DNA of 10,460 nucleotides from Acidobacteriota bacterium (GTDB lineage: Bacteria > Acidobacteriota > Vicinamibacteria > Marinacidobacterales > SMYC01). Numbering within the stretch: the stretch's first letter is position 1; every line of letters starts with the position of its first letter. A program made the position numbers and the translations under genes. The stretch is taken from contig JAJCXL010000032.1 in NCBI GenBank assembly GCA_029263435.1, forward strand, positions 1-10,460. The letters are read 5' to 3'. Below the pieces are notes generated by a model. The model had not been told where the DNA came from. It saw only the letters and a list, made by a program, of their open reading frames with translations, and made no database searches. Below are positions 1-5,596 of this stretch, in pieces.

Positions 1-155
1 ATGACCGCAGCTGGATTCCCCGTGGTCGGGTCGTCGAAAAACATCTCGATAAGAATATCTTGGCCGACCAGGGATGCATCAGCGGCTACCGGTGCCAGCA
101 GCGAAATAGCTGCAAACGCTCCGAGGACAATGGCTAACTGCTTGATTCTCAACAT
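1..155 (-). CDS. Secreted protein, PEP-CTERM-type paralogue (N-terminal part only)
   Basis: The start and first 51 codons of a secreted protein are visible; the rest lies left of the window. The ATG at 155 follows an AGGAG Shine-Dalgarno (complement of 166-170) by 10 nt. The product opens with a signal peptide: a short basic start (MLRIKQ), a hydrophobic core, and an A-D-A cleavage site before SLVGQ. About two thirds of the 51 residues match the N-terminus of the complete protein encoded at 480-1139, including the shared DASLVGQ, ILIEMF and DPTTGNP blocks. The two are therefore tandem paralogues on the same strand, and this copy probably also ends in a C-terminal sorting anchor, though that end cannot be seen. 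It has its own sigma-54-type promoter (211-226). Biochemical function is unknown; a surface or matrix protein is inferred from the paralogue. Confidence 0.8.
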   Translation of the reverse strand, partial: MLRIKQLAIVLGAFAAISLLAPVAADASLVGQDILIEMFFDDPTTGNPAAV

Positions 156-210
156 CTTTATGCTTCTCCTTCGGGCGACCTAACCGGCCAACTCCCGCGC
201 GCCAATTTAA

Positions 211-226
211 TGCAACTCCCGGACCA
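211..226 (-). promoter_or_regulatory. Sigma-54 (RpoN) -24/-12 promoter of the left-edge paralogue
   Basis: On the minus strand this reads TGGTCCGGGAGTTGCA. It has the invariant -24 GG and -12 GC of sigma-54 promoters with the obligatory 10 nt between them, and matches the TGGCACG-N4-TTGCW consensus at TGG, at the central C and G, and across TTGCA. The T of TTGCA nearest the gene is 56 nt from the ATG at 155, leaving a leader of roughly 45 nt with a good Shine-Dalgarno. The same element lies 55 nt from the ATG of the other paralogue (1194-1209). Sigma-54 control of PEP-CTERM genes through PrsK/PrsR is established in other bacteria; the regulator here is inferred. Confidence 0.75.
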
Positions 227-381
227 CTAAACGTAAAGTACTGAGCAGTAGCAATTTAGAGGAAGACGAACAGGTCGGAGTGGCCTGCGAATTGTAAGGA
301 GATCCGACAGTTCGATACCACTGAAGCGTCGAACAAGTCTCGGAAGTCGTTTAGTTATAAACAATTGCGCAAGATCAGGAA

Positions 382-401
382 GAAACGTAAAGAGTTCCGA
401 C
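382..401. promoter_or_regulatory. Possible upstream activator site, copy 1
   Basis: The 20-mer gaaacgtaaagagttccgac matches 18 of 20 positions with 1271-1290, in the same orientation relative to its gene. It lies about 155 bp upstream of the -24 element at 211-226, within the usual range for a sigma-54 enhancer-binding protein. Its CGTAAAG core recurs at 232-238 and, inverted, at 1346-1352. Binding of a PrsR-like activator is inferred; the identity of the binding protein cannot be read from sequence. It could instead be residue of the tandem duplication that has simply diverged slowly. Confidence 0.45.
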
Positions 402-427
402 TATCCGTGGGGCGCGACCCATAAACC

Positions 428-456
428 AAAAGGGCCCGGCCGGTTGGCCGAGCCCT
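428..456 (-). terminator. Rho-independent terminator of the PEP-CTERM-type gene
   Basis: The arms 431-441 and 446-456 pair at 10 of 11 positions around a 4-nt loop. Read on the minus strand, the hairpin is followed by TTTTGGTTTAT. It begins 24 nt past the stop codon of the 480-1139 gene and should end that transcript before the downstream paralogue, fitting separate promoters for the two genes. Confidence 0.8.
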
Positions 457-479
457 CGTGCGGATTTGACGCTTGAATT

Positions 480-1139
480 CTAGTTACGACGGATACGGGA
501 AAGTCCAGCCAGTCCGGCACCGAGGAGGAAGAGTGTCCCAGGAACGGGAACGCCAGGACCGGGACCAGGACCAGGGCCGGGACCAGCACCAGGGCCGGGA
601 CCAGCACCAGGACCGGGGCCAGCACCAGGACCAGGAGCGTGCTCCGTGATGAGGTTGAACCCGAAGCCGCGCATCCCGCCGGGCTCGACATTCGAAATCG
701 CATCCAGCCGCACGACGAAGGACGTGTCTTCGACGCTGACCACGCCCGCCGGACTGCTAAACATGAGGATGTCGACATCCGTCAGGATGCCAGGATTCGA
801 AGTTCCCCAGCTCAAGTTGCTGAATCTGAAGAAACGTTCCGAAAACGTCGCTGATTGGTTCGTCAAGTCGGTAAGAATAATCGACAGCGTATGCCCTTCC
901 GGAGGTCCGAAGTCCACCCGGTGATTCACCGATCCCACGTCGGTATTGACTTCGTCGCCCATGCCCACGGTGGCGAGTTCACTGAGCTCCGCGACGGGAT
1001 TGCCCGTGGTCGGATCACTGGAAAACATCTCGATCAGGATTTCCTGACCGACTAAAGAAGCATCGGCTGCTACCGGAGCGATCATGGATACTGCCGCGAC
1101 CGCTGCTGCTGTAAATACTAGTTGTTTGAGTTTCACCAT
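480..1139 (-). CDS. Secreted protein with PEP-CTERM-like sorting anchor
   Basis: A 219-residue exported protein of unknown biochemical function. Residues 1-27 form a signal peptide ending A-D-A before SLVGQ. Residues about 28-168 are a probable beta-rich domain that I do not recognise. Residues 169-196 are an AGPGPG-type Gly-Pro linker. The tail (197-219) has the three-part PEP-CTERM layout: VPVPG, a hydrophobic helix (TLFLLGAGLAGL) and a basic end (SRIRRN). In this family an exosortase cuts at the short motif in the inner membrane and the protein goes to the surface or polysaccharide matrix. Here the usual Glu of P-E-P is Val, so this is a variant signal. The ATG at 1139 is chosen because AGGAG (complement of 1150-1154) lies 10 nt upstream; a longer frame adding 14 residues has no such support. 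It has its own sigma-54 promoter and terminator. No exosortase gene is in the window. Confidence 0.85.
   Translation of the reverse strand: MVKLKQLVFTAAAVAAVSMIAPVAADASLVGQEILIEMFSSDPTTGNPVAELSELATVGMGDEVNTDVGSVNHRVDFGPPEGHTLSIILTDLTNQSATFSERFFRFSNLSWGTSNPGILTDVDILMFSSPAGVVSVEDTSFVVRLDAISNVEPGGMRGFGFNLITEHAPGPGAGPGPGAGPGPGAGPGPGPGPGPGVPVPGTLFLLGAGLAGLSRIRRN
552..635 (-). repeat. In-gene tandem repeat coding a Gly-Pro-rich linker
   Basis: Imperfect 18-bp units encoding A-G-P-G-P-G run across residues 169-196 of the PEP-CTERM-type protein and then collapse to pure GP dipeptides. Such linkers space the mature domain from the sorting anchor. The near-identical DNA units make copy number likely to vary by slippage. 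Confidence 0.8.
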
Positions 1140-1193
1140 TGCTTTTAATCTCCTCTTGGGCGGCCTAGACCGCATCCCCACACCTTTAGGTAA

Positions 1194-1209
1194 TGCAACA
1201 CCGGTACCA
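1194..1209 (-). promoter_or_regulatory. Sigma-54 (RpoN) -24/-12 promoter of the PEP-CTERM-type gene
   Basis: On the minus strand this reads TGGTACCGGTGTTGCA, with -24 GG and -12 GC exactly 10 nt apart and the strong TTGCA -12 box. The element is 55 nt from the ATG at 1139, almost the distance seen at the paralogue (56 nt at 211-226). Downstream of both, a conserved CGCCC plus AGGAGA leader precedes the start codon. Transcription would need an ATP-dependent enhancer-binding activator. Confidence 0.75.
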
Positions 1210-1270
1210 TCCGGCGCAAAGCGCTGAATTACAAAGGTTTGACGAAAAGAAACCGGCTACGACGCGCGTA

Positions 1271-1290
1271 GAAACGTAAGGAATTCCGAC
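1271..1290. promoter_or_regulatory. Possible upstream activator site, copy 2
   Basis: The 20-mer gaaacgtaaggaattccgac is the partner of 382-401 (18 of 20 identical) and lies about 61 bp upstream of the -24 element at 1194-1209. It contains an 8-bp palindrome GGAATTCC and is followed at once by a second TCCGAC (1292-1297). Further CGTAAA cores lie at 1323-1328 and, inverted, at 1346-1352. An activator cluster is inferred. This stretch up to the kinase stop at 1411 contains no coding region. Confidence 0.45.
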
Positions 1291-1410
1291 GTCCGACAGC
1301 GACCCTCCGGCCGAAAATCTGACGTAAACCTATACGAAACAATACCTTTACGCTTCTTAGACGAGCCGTAATAGGAACTGACACCCGGGCGACTCTCCGG
1401 GGCGATGCAG

Positions 1411-3630
1411 CTAGGAGGGTTTCTTCAAGCGTTTGAGGAGCTCATCCGCTTTGGGCCGGTTCGCGGGCTCTTTGTTCAAGCACGCCATCACGATGTTGTC
1501 GAGCGCCTTCGGGACATCGGGGCGAAGCTCGATCAGCGCGCGGGCCTTCGAGTGGACGTGATGGTAGAGGACTTCCCCGTCGACGAAAGGCGGCTCCCCG
1601 GCGAGCAGATGGTAGACCGTGCCGCCGAAAGCGTAAATGTCGGTGCGAAAATCGATGGCTTTTCCAAGAATCTGCTCCGGCGCCATGTAGAGGGGCGTCC
1701 CGCTCGCTTTCTCGCTCCCCGCCGCTTTGGCCTCGCGAAGGATCTTGGCCAGACCGAAATCCATGATCTTGACGACCCGGCGGTCGGAGAGCATGACATT
1801 CGACGGCTTGATGTCCCGATGCACGACGCCGTGCCCGTGAGCGTGGGAGAGTGCTTTGAGGACTCCGACGACGAAATGGAGCACTTGCGGCACGGACAGC
1901 CGACTCTCTCGTTGAAGAATGTCGAAATAAGACTCGCCCGCGACGAACTCCATGGCGATGAACATACGATTTCGCGTCCGATCGACGTCCATGTCGTAGA
2001 CCGTCACGATGTTCGTATGATTGAGCTGCGCAGCGGACTGAGCCTCTCTCAAGAAGCGGTCCCGAACGTCTTTGACCTCCATGAACTGCTCCATGAGCAT
2101 CTTGTAGGCGACGATCCGGTTGAGCCTCAAGTCGCGAGCGCGGTAGACGACCCCCATCCCACCGGCGCCGAGCTTCTCGATGAACTCGTAGCGGTCTCCA
2201 GAGAGCTCGTCATCCGCGACAGGGCTCGCCGGGGGCGGCTCGGCCGGAGTGTCCGCTGCTTTCTTCTGGAGTGCTTGGAGTCTTCCCACCGCGTCTCGAT
2301 AGCTGTAGTTCTCGGCGATGATCTGCTTCAGAATCTCTGCGGCCGCGTCGTTGTCACCCATTTGCTCCGACGCCACGGCGAGCGTGTGGTATACGCCCAG
2401 GTTCTGGGACGTCAGTGGCTGCTCGGCAAGGGCCTTTTTGAGCTTTTCGACCGCAACTCCGGGCAGATCCCGCTCGATGAAGCTCTCGCCGAGCTCCACC
2501 AGCGCGTCTTGATAGTTCGGGTGGGACGGCTCGACTTTCTGAAGATGGTCGATGGCGACCTCGGTCAAGCCCTGCTTGCGAGCGAGCTTTGCCGCTCGGT
2601 AATACGCACCCGCTTCCGCGAACATGTGCGTGGCCTGTTCCCAGTCTTCAGCGCGCTCGTAGAGGGTGGCCGCTTTTCGATATTCCTGGCTGCGCGCGTA
2701 CATCTCGGCCGCTCGATCGAACTGCTCGACGCGCTCATACGCTTCGGCGGCCTGTCGATGCGCACCACAATGCTCGTAGCATCGAGCGGCATCCAAATAG
2801 TTGCCGGCCTCTTCGTAGACCTCCGCGGCCCGTAGCGGATCGCCTCCCAGGAGAAACTGAACCGCTGCCTCGTTTCGCTGCTCTTGCTTGTACAAGAACT
2901 CGCCACGCATTTGCGCGGCGCGGACCCGGTCGCCGGCTTGAGCATAGGAGTCAGCGGCCTGATCGACGGCACCCGCGCGCTCGTACAAGTCCGCAGCTTT
3001 CACGTGCCGGCCGAGCTTCGAGTACAACGCGGCGGCTTCGTCCCATTGCTCTCCGCGCTCGAGCACTTCCGCCGCTTGCTCGTGCAGTCCCGCTCGCCCG
3101 AACGCCTTTCCGGCCAACCGGCAATAGCGGATGAACTCCGCCTGGTCGGCCGGAGAGCGGGTGCCGGCCATGCTTCCGAAACGATCCTCGAGGTAGTGCC
3201 GGTAGTTTTCTCCGGACCGTCGGTTATCGCCCGATTGCGCGCACACTTCGGCGGCTTTCAGGTGATGGCCGACGCGCTCGAATATGGAAGCGGCCTCCGT
3301 CAGCGCCCCGGCTTGAACGAGAAGGCGCGCGGCCTCGTGGTTTTGGCCGTGGCCGTGATAGACCCTGGCGGCGTCTCTGAACCGACCTTCCTTCTCGAAA
3401 ATCTCGGCGGCACGCTTCCAATCACCCATCGCTAGCGCTGGGTCGGCTTTCGAGGATCTCTTCTCGGTCTCTTTCTTCCCTCGAGAAAAGAGGTTGCGCC
3501 ACCCCCCGGTCTTGGCCGCGCCAAGCAAAACGAACGCCGGGAGCAAGCCGACGAGGTCGGCGATCTCGCTGGGCGAAAGCAGCTGAATCAAAGGCGTACT
3601 GATCGGTTGGAGCCGAGAGGACCGGTGCAC
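1411..3630 (-). CDS. Membrane-tethered Ser/Thr protein kinase with N-terminal 13-residue helical repeats
   Basis: A 739-residue Hanks-type kinase. A single hydrophobic segment (about 22-39), followed by a basic stretch (WRNLFSRGKK), suggests an inner-membrane anchor with the rest in the cytoplasm. Residues about 61-360 are tandem 13-residue units (A-A-x-x-Y-x-x-x-G-x-x-x-x), a TPR/SNAP-like solenoid; more standard TPR-like helices run to about 455. A Pro-rich hinge (462-470) leads to the kinase domain (480-735): glycine loop GAGGMG 488-493, catalytic Lys510 in AYK, Glu529, HRDIKPSN 604-611, DFG 624-626, APE 650-652. All catalytic residues are present, so it should be active. The solenoid probably binds partner proteins. 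The gene starts 22 nt after the symporter stop, on the same strand, so co-transcription is likely. The GTG at 3630 has no clear Shine-Dalgarno and the start is uncertain. A weak CCCGG/CCGGG hairpin lies past the stop (1384-1401), without a T-run. Confidence 0.93.
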   Translation of the reverse strand: MHRSSRLQPISTPLIQLLSPSEIADLVGLLPAFVLLGAAKTGGWRNLFSRGKKETEKRSSKADPALAMGDWKRAAEIFEKEGRFRDAARVYHGHGQNHEAARLLVQAGALTEAASIFERVGHHLKAAEVCAQSGDNRRSGENYRHYLEDRFGSMAGTRSPADQAEFIRYCRLAGKAFGRAGLHEQAAEVLERGEQWDEAAALYSKLGRHVKAADLYERAGAVDQAADSYAQAGDRVRAAQMRGEFLYKQEQRNEAAVQFLLGGDPLRAAEVYEEAGNYLDAARCYEHCGAHRQAAEAYERVEQFDRAAEMYARSQEYRKAATLYERAEDWEQATHMFAEAGAYYRAAKLARKQGLTEVAIDHLQKVEPSHPNYQDALVELGESFIERDLPGVAVEKLKKALAEQPLTSQNLGVYHTLAVASEQMGDNDAAAEILKQIIAENYSYRDAVGRLQALQKKAADTPAEPPPASPVADDELSGDRYEFIEKLGAGGMGVVYRARDLRLNRIVAYKMLMEQFMEVKDVRDRFLREAQSAAQLNHTNIVTVYDMDVDRTRNRMFIAMEFVAGESYFDILQRESRLSVPQVLHFVVGVLKALSHAHGHGVVHRDIKPSNVMLSDRRVVKIMDFGLAKILREAKAAGSEKASGTPLYMAPEQILGKAIDFRTDIYAFGGTVYHLLAGEPPFVDGEVLYHHVHSKARALIELRPDVPKALDNIVMACLNKEPANRPKADELLKRLKKPS

Positions 3631-3651
3631 TCGGCTCAGCGCAGTACTTCT

Positions 3652-3679
3652 ATTATACAGACGGATTCGTGCTTGAGAA
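3652..3679 (-). promoter_or_regulatory. Possible internal sigma-70 promoter before the kinase gene
   Basis: A perfect TATAAT on the minus strand (complement of 3652-3657) overlaps the symporter stop codon. A TTCTCA box (complement of 3674-3679, 4 of 6 matches to TTGACA) lies 16 nt upstream. It would start transcripts near 3645, just before the GTG at 3630, and let the kinase be made apart from the symporter. The -10 box includes the TAA stop, so a chance match is possible. Confidence 0.3.
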
Positions 3680-5329
3680 GACGCGGCTCAGAAGGTATCC
3701 GACCACCACCGCCGTCAAAGCCCCGACGAGGTTGTAATAAAGATAGGAGATCGACCAAAAGCGGTCGGTGAGCTGGACGGCGACGATACCGGTCAAAACG
3801 CCGATGAACGCGCCGTGTCCGTTCGCCGTTCGCGTACCTATGGCGAGCACGAAGACGCCCAGAATCGGTCCGTAAAAGTTCGACCCGATGCGATTGACGG
3901 CTTCGATCGCCGAGCCGAGCCGGCCCATGTACAACGCGCAAACGGTAGCGAACCCGCCCCAGAACAACGTCGCGATACGGCTCACCGCGAGATAGTGACT
4001 GTCTTCGGCGACGGGGCGAGCATAACGTCGATAGAAATCGACGATCGTGGCGGTCGATAACGACGTGAGCTCCGACTCCACCGTCGACATCGCCGCGGCG
4101 AAGATGGCGACCAAGATCAGCCCCACCACCCCTACCGGAAGCTTCGTGAGAACGAAGAATGGGAAGACGTAGTTGGTGTCGCTAAAGGTCCCTTCCCGGG
4201 CTCGGATGCGATCGAGGAACTCACCCCGAACCCCGGACATCCGCGCGTCGGCTTCCAGAAACGACGCCCGCGCTTCGCTCTCGCCGTCGGTGTCCAGCGC
4301 CCGCGCGAAGCCTTCCGCCGCAAGCTTGCGGGCGTCAAAGGCGCGATCGTAGTCCGCCTCGAGCGCGCTCACGTCCTCCGACGCCGCTAGCCGCTCGAGT
4401 GCGACCGGGTTGAAAACGACGGGTGGCTTGTCGAACTGGTAGAAGACGAACAACAAGGTCCCCGTCAACAAAATGATGAACTGCATCGGAATCTTCAGTA
4501 GCGCGCTGAACAACAGCGACAGTCGGCTCTCGGTCAAAGAGCGCGCGGTCAGATAGCGCTGGACTTGGCTCTGGTCGGTTCCGAAATAGGACAGCATGAG
4601 AAAGATGCCGCCACAAATACCGGTCCAAAACGTATAGGTCACGTTCGGGTCCGGGTTGAAGTCGACCGTGTCGGTGCGGCCGGTCGCGCCGGCGATCCGG
4701 ACTGCGTCGCTGAGAGAGATGCCGTCGGGTAGACCCAGGATCACGGCGCCGAGACAAAACAAGATGCCGAGAAAAATGATCAACATCTGCCACATCTCGA
4801 CCCACATCACCGCCCGCATACCTCCGAGCGTGGTGTAAATCGTCGCACCGACCCCAATGGCGATGATGATGACCTTCTCGTCGATCCCGAAGACGATGGC
4901 GAGCACGACCGACGGCGCGTAGATCACGACCGCATCCGCCAAGCCCCGGCCGAGCAAGAACAAGAAGCTCGTAAGGCTTCGAGTCTTGCCGTCGAAACGT
5001 TTCTCTAGGTACTCATACGCCGTGAAGACCTGCGCACGGTAGAAAAACGGCACCAGGGTCGCGCACAGGATGACCATGGCGAGCGGCAGACCGAAATAGA
5101 TCTGGATGAAGCGCATGCCGTCGACATAGCCTTGTCCGGTCGTGCCGACGAGCGTAATGGCGGACGCTTGAGTCGCCATCACGGAAAGGCCGATCGCGTA
5201 CCACGGCATCGAGCGCTTCGCGAGGAAGAAATCTTCCAGGCCCTTGTTGCCCCGACCCGTGCGATAGCCGACGAACGCGATGAACGCGAAGTAGAGAACG
5301 ACGACGAGCCAATCGAGAGGCTGAAGCAT
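3653..5329 (-). CDS. Sodium:solute symporter (SSS family)
   Basis: A 558-residue inner-membrane carrier of the SSS family (TC 2.A.21, LeuT fold), which uses the Na+ gradient to import an organic solute. Hydrophobic helices start at residues 6-21 and continue for about 13 segments. Family landmarks are EDFFLAKRSMPWYAIGLSVMA (32-52, helix 2 entry), ASAITLVGTTGQGY (55-68), GTDQSQVQRYLTAR (250-263), and AMSTVESELTSLSTATIVDFY (413-433), which corresponds to the helix lining the sodium site. A charged insert of about 85 residues (301-386) sits between two helices. Substrate cannot be assigned from sequence. The ATG at 5329 follows the 41-residue membrane protein by 34 nt without a strong Shine-Dalgarno; the kinase follows 22 nt after the stop. 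The family call is firm. Confidence 0.95.
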   Translation of the reverse strand: MLQPLDWLVVVLYFAFIAFVGYRTGRGNKGLEDFFLAKRSMPWYAIGLSVMATQASAITLVGTTGQGYVDGMRFIQIYFGLPLAMVILCATLVPFFYRAQVFTAYEYLEKRFDGKTRSLTSFLFLLGRGLADAVVIYAPSVVLAIVFGIDEKVIIIAIGVGATIYTTLGGMRAVMWVEMWQMLIIFLGILFCLGAVILGLPDGISLSDAVRIAGATGRTDTVDFNPDPNVTYTFWTGICGGIFLMLSYFGTDQSQVQRYLTARSLTESRLSLLFSALLKIPMQFIILLTGTLLFVFYQFDKPPVVFNPVALERLAASEDVSALEADYDRAFDARKLAAEGFARALDTDGESEARASFLEADARMSGVRGEFLDRIRAREGTFSDTNYVFPFFVLTKLPVGVVGLILVAIFAAAMSTVESELTSLSTATIVDFYRRYARPVAEDSHYLAVSRIATLFWGGFATVCALYMGRLGSAIEAVNRIGSNFYGPILGVFVLAIGTRTANGHGAFIGVLTGIVAVQLTDRFWSISYLYYNLVGALTAVVVGYLLSRVFSSTNPSV

Positions 5330-5363
5330 GGGCTAGCTCATCAGCCCGTCTGACGTCGACCCA

Positions 5364-5489
5364 TCAGCGGGCATACATCGAGAACAAGATCAAAAGCAGG
5401 TAGGTCACGATCGTGTTCGCAATCACCACCGCGTAGAACCGCCCCCAGGTTCCGAAGACGGGCGGCGGGCTATCAGGTTCTTTGAGCAT
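5364..5489 (-). CDS. Small single-helix membrane protein upstream of the symporter
   Basis: A 41-residue frame. A short polar, Pro-rich start (SPPPVFGTW) leads through G-R-F-Y into one long hydrophobic helix (about residues 20-38) and ends MYAR. Small one-helix proteins with a P-P-x-x-G-x-W-x-x-x-Y start are found directly before SSS symporters in several phyla and are thought to be carrier subunits or stabilisers; I recognise the pattern but not a named family. The reading is supported by position (34 nt before the symporter, same strand), by GC-rich third codon positions, and by the coherent helix. The ATG at 5489 is preferred. An in-frame ATG at 5504 would add five residues (MHRSS) but overlaps the likely -10 box. 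Confidence 0.65.
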   Translation of the reverse strand: MLKEPDSPPPVFGTWGRFYAVVIANTIVTYLLLILFSMYAR

Positions 5490-5502
5490 CGACGACCGAT
5501 GC

Positions 5503-5508
5503 ATTATA
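5503..5508 (-). promoter_or_regulatory. Likely -10 box of the symporter-kinase operon
   Basis: The minus strand reads TATAAT, a perfect -10, in an otherwise GC-rich stretch 13 nt before the ATG at 5489. No convincing -35 lies 16-18 nt upstream, so an activator may be needed. A start about 7 nt downstream would leave a leader of only about 5-8 nt, again close to leaderless. Confidence 0.4.
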
Positions 5509-5561
5509 GCCACGTTGGTGCGACAGGGGTTCGGGCGCACCAGCGGGCGTGCGGCCTGATT

Positions 5562-5590
5562 TTGACATCGCTTTCGAGCCTCACTATGCT
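5562..5590 (+). promoter_or_regulatory. Sigma-70 promoter of the PIG-L-DASS operon (probably leaderless)
   Basis: A perfect TTGACA (5562-5567) is followed after 17 nt by TATGCT (5585-5590), which keeps the three most conserved -10 bases. Transcription would start 6-7 nt later, at or within a base of the ATG at 5597. No Shine-Dalgarno precedes that ATG, which fits a leaderless mRNA. Confidence 0.6.
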
Positions 5591-5596
5591 CCGGCG

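Larger units (their letters stand above)
156..479. other. Intergenic region between the two paralogues
   Basis: This gap holds the terminator of the upstream paralogue (428-456), a possible activator site (382-401), a second AAACGTAAAG element (229-238), a TCCGACAG octamer (303-310) that recurs at 1292-1299, and the sigma-54 promoter (211-226) of the downstream paralogue. It is visibly more AT-rich than the coding parts of the window. I see no coding capacity or RNA gene in it. Confidence 0.7.

Noticed and set aside
1236..1254. Short inverted repeat GGTTT/AAACC upstream of the PEP-CTERM-type gene
   Set aside because: Five-base arms in an AT-richer stretch are expected by chance, and no counterpart exists at the paralogue.
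1384..1401. CCCGG/CCGGG hairpin after the kinase stop as a terminator
   Set aside because: The stem is only 5 bp with an 8-nt loop and no T-run follows, so it is not listed as a feature.
1405..2835. Long plus-strand reading frame of 476 codons
   Set aside because: It is fully antisense to the kinase, whose catalytic motifs and 13-residue repeats prove the minus-strand frame. The plus frame shows no domain and is a by-product of GC-rich codon use.
3606..5504. Similar starts MHRSS in the kinase frame (3630) and in the upstream-extended small protein (5504), both near a TATAAT
   Set aside because: The DNA match is partial and short, the spacing to TATAAT differs, and the longer small-protein start overlaps its own -10 box. 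Taken as coincidence.
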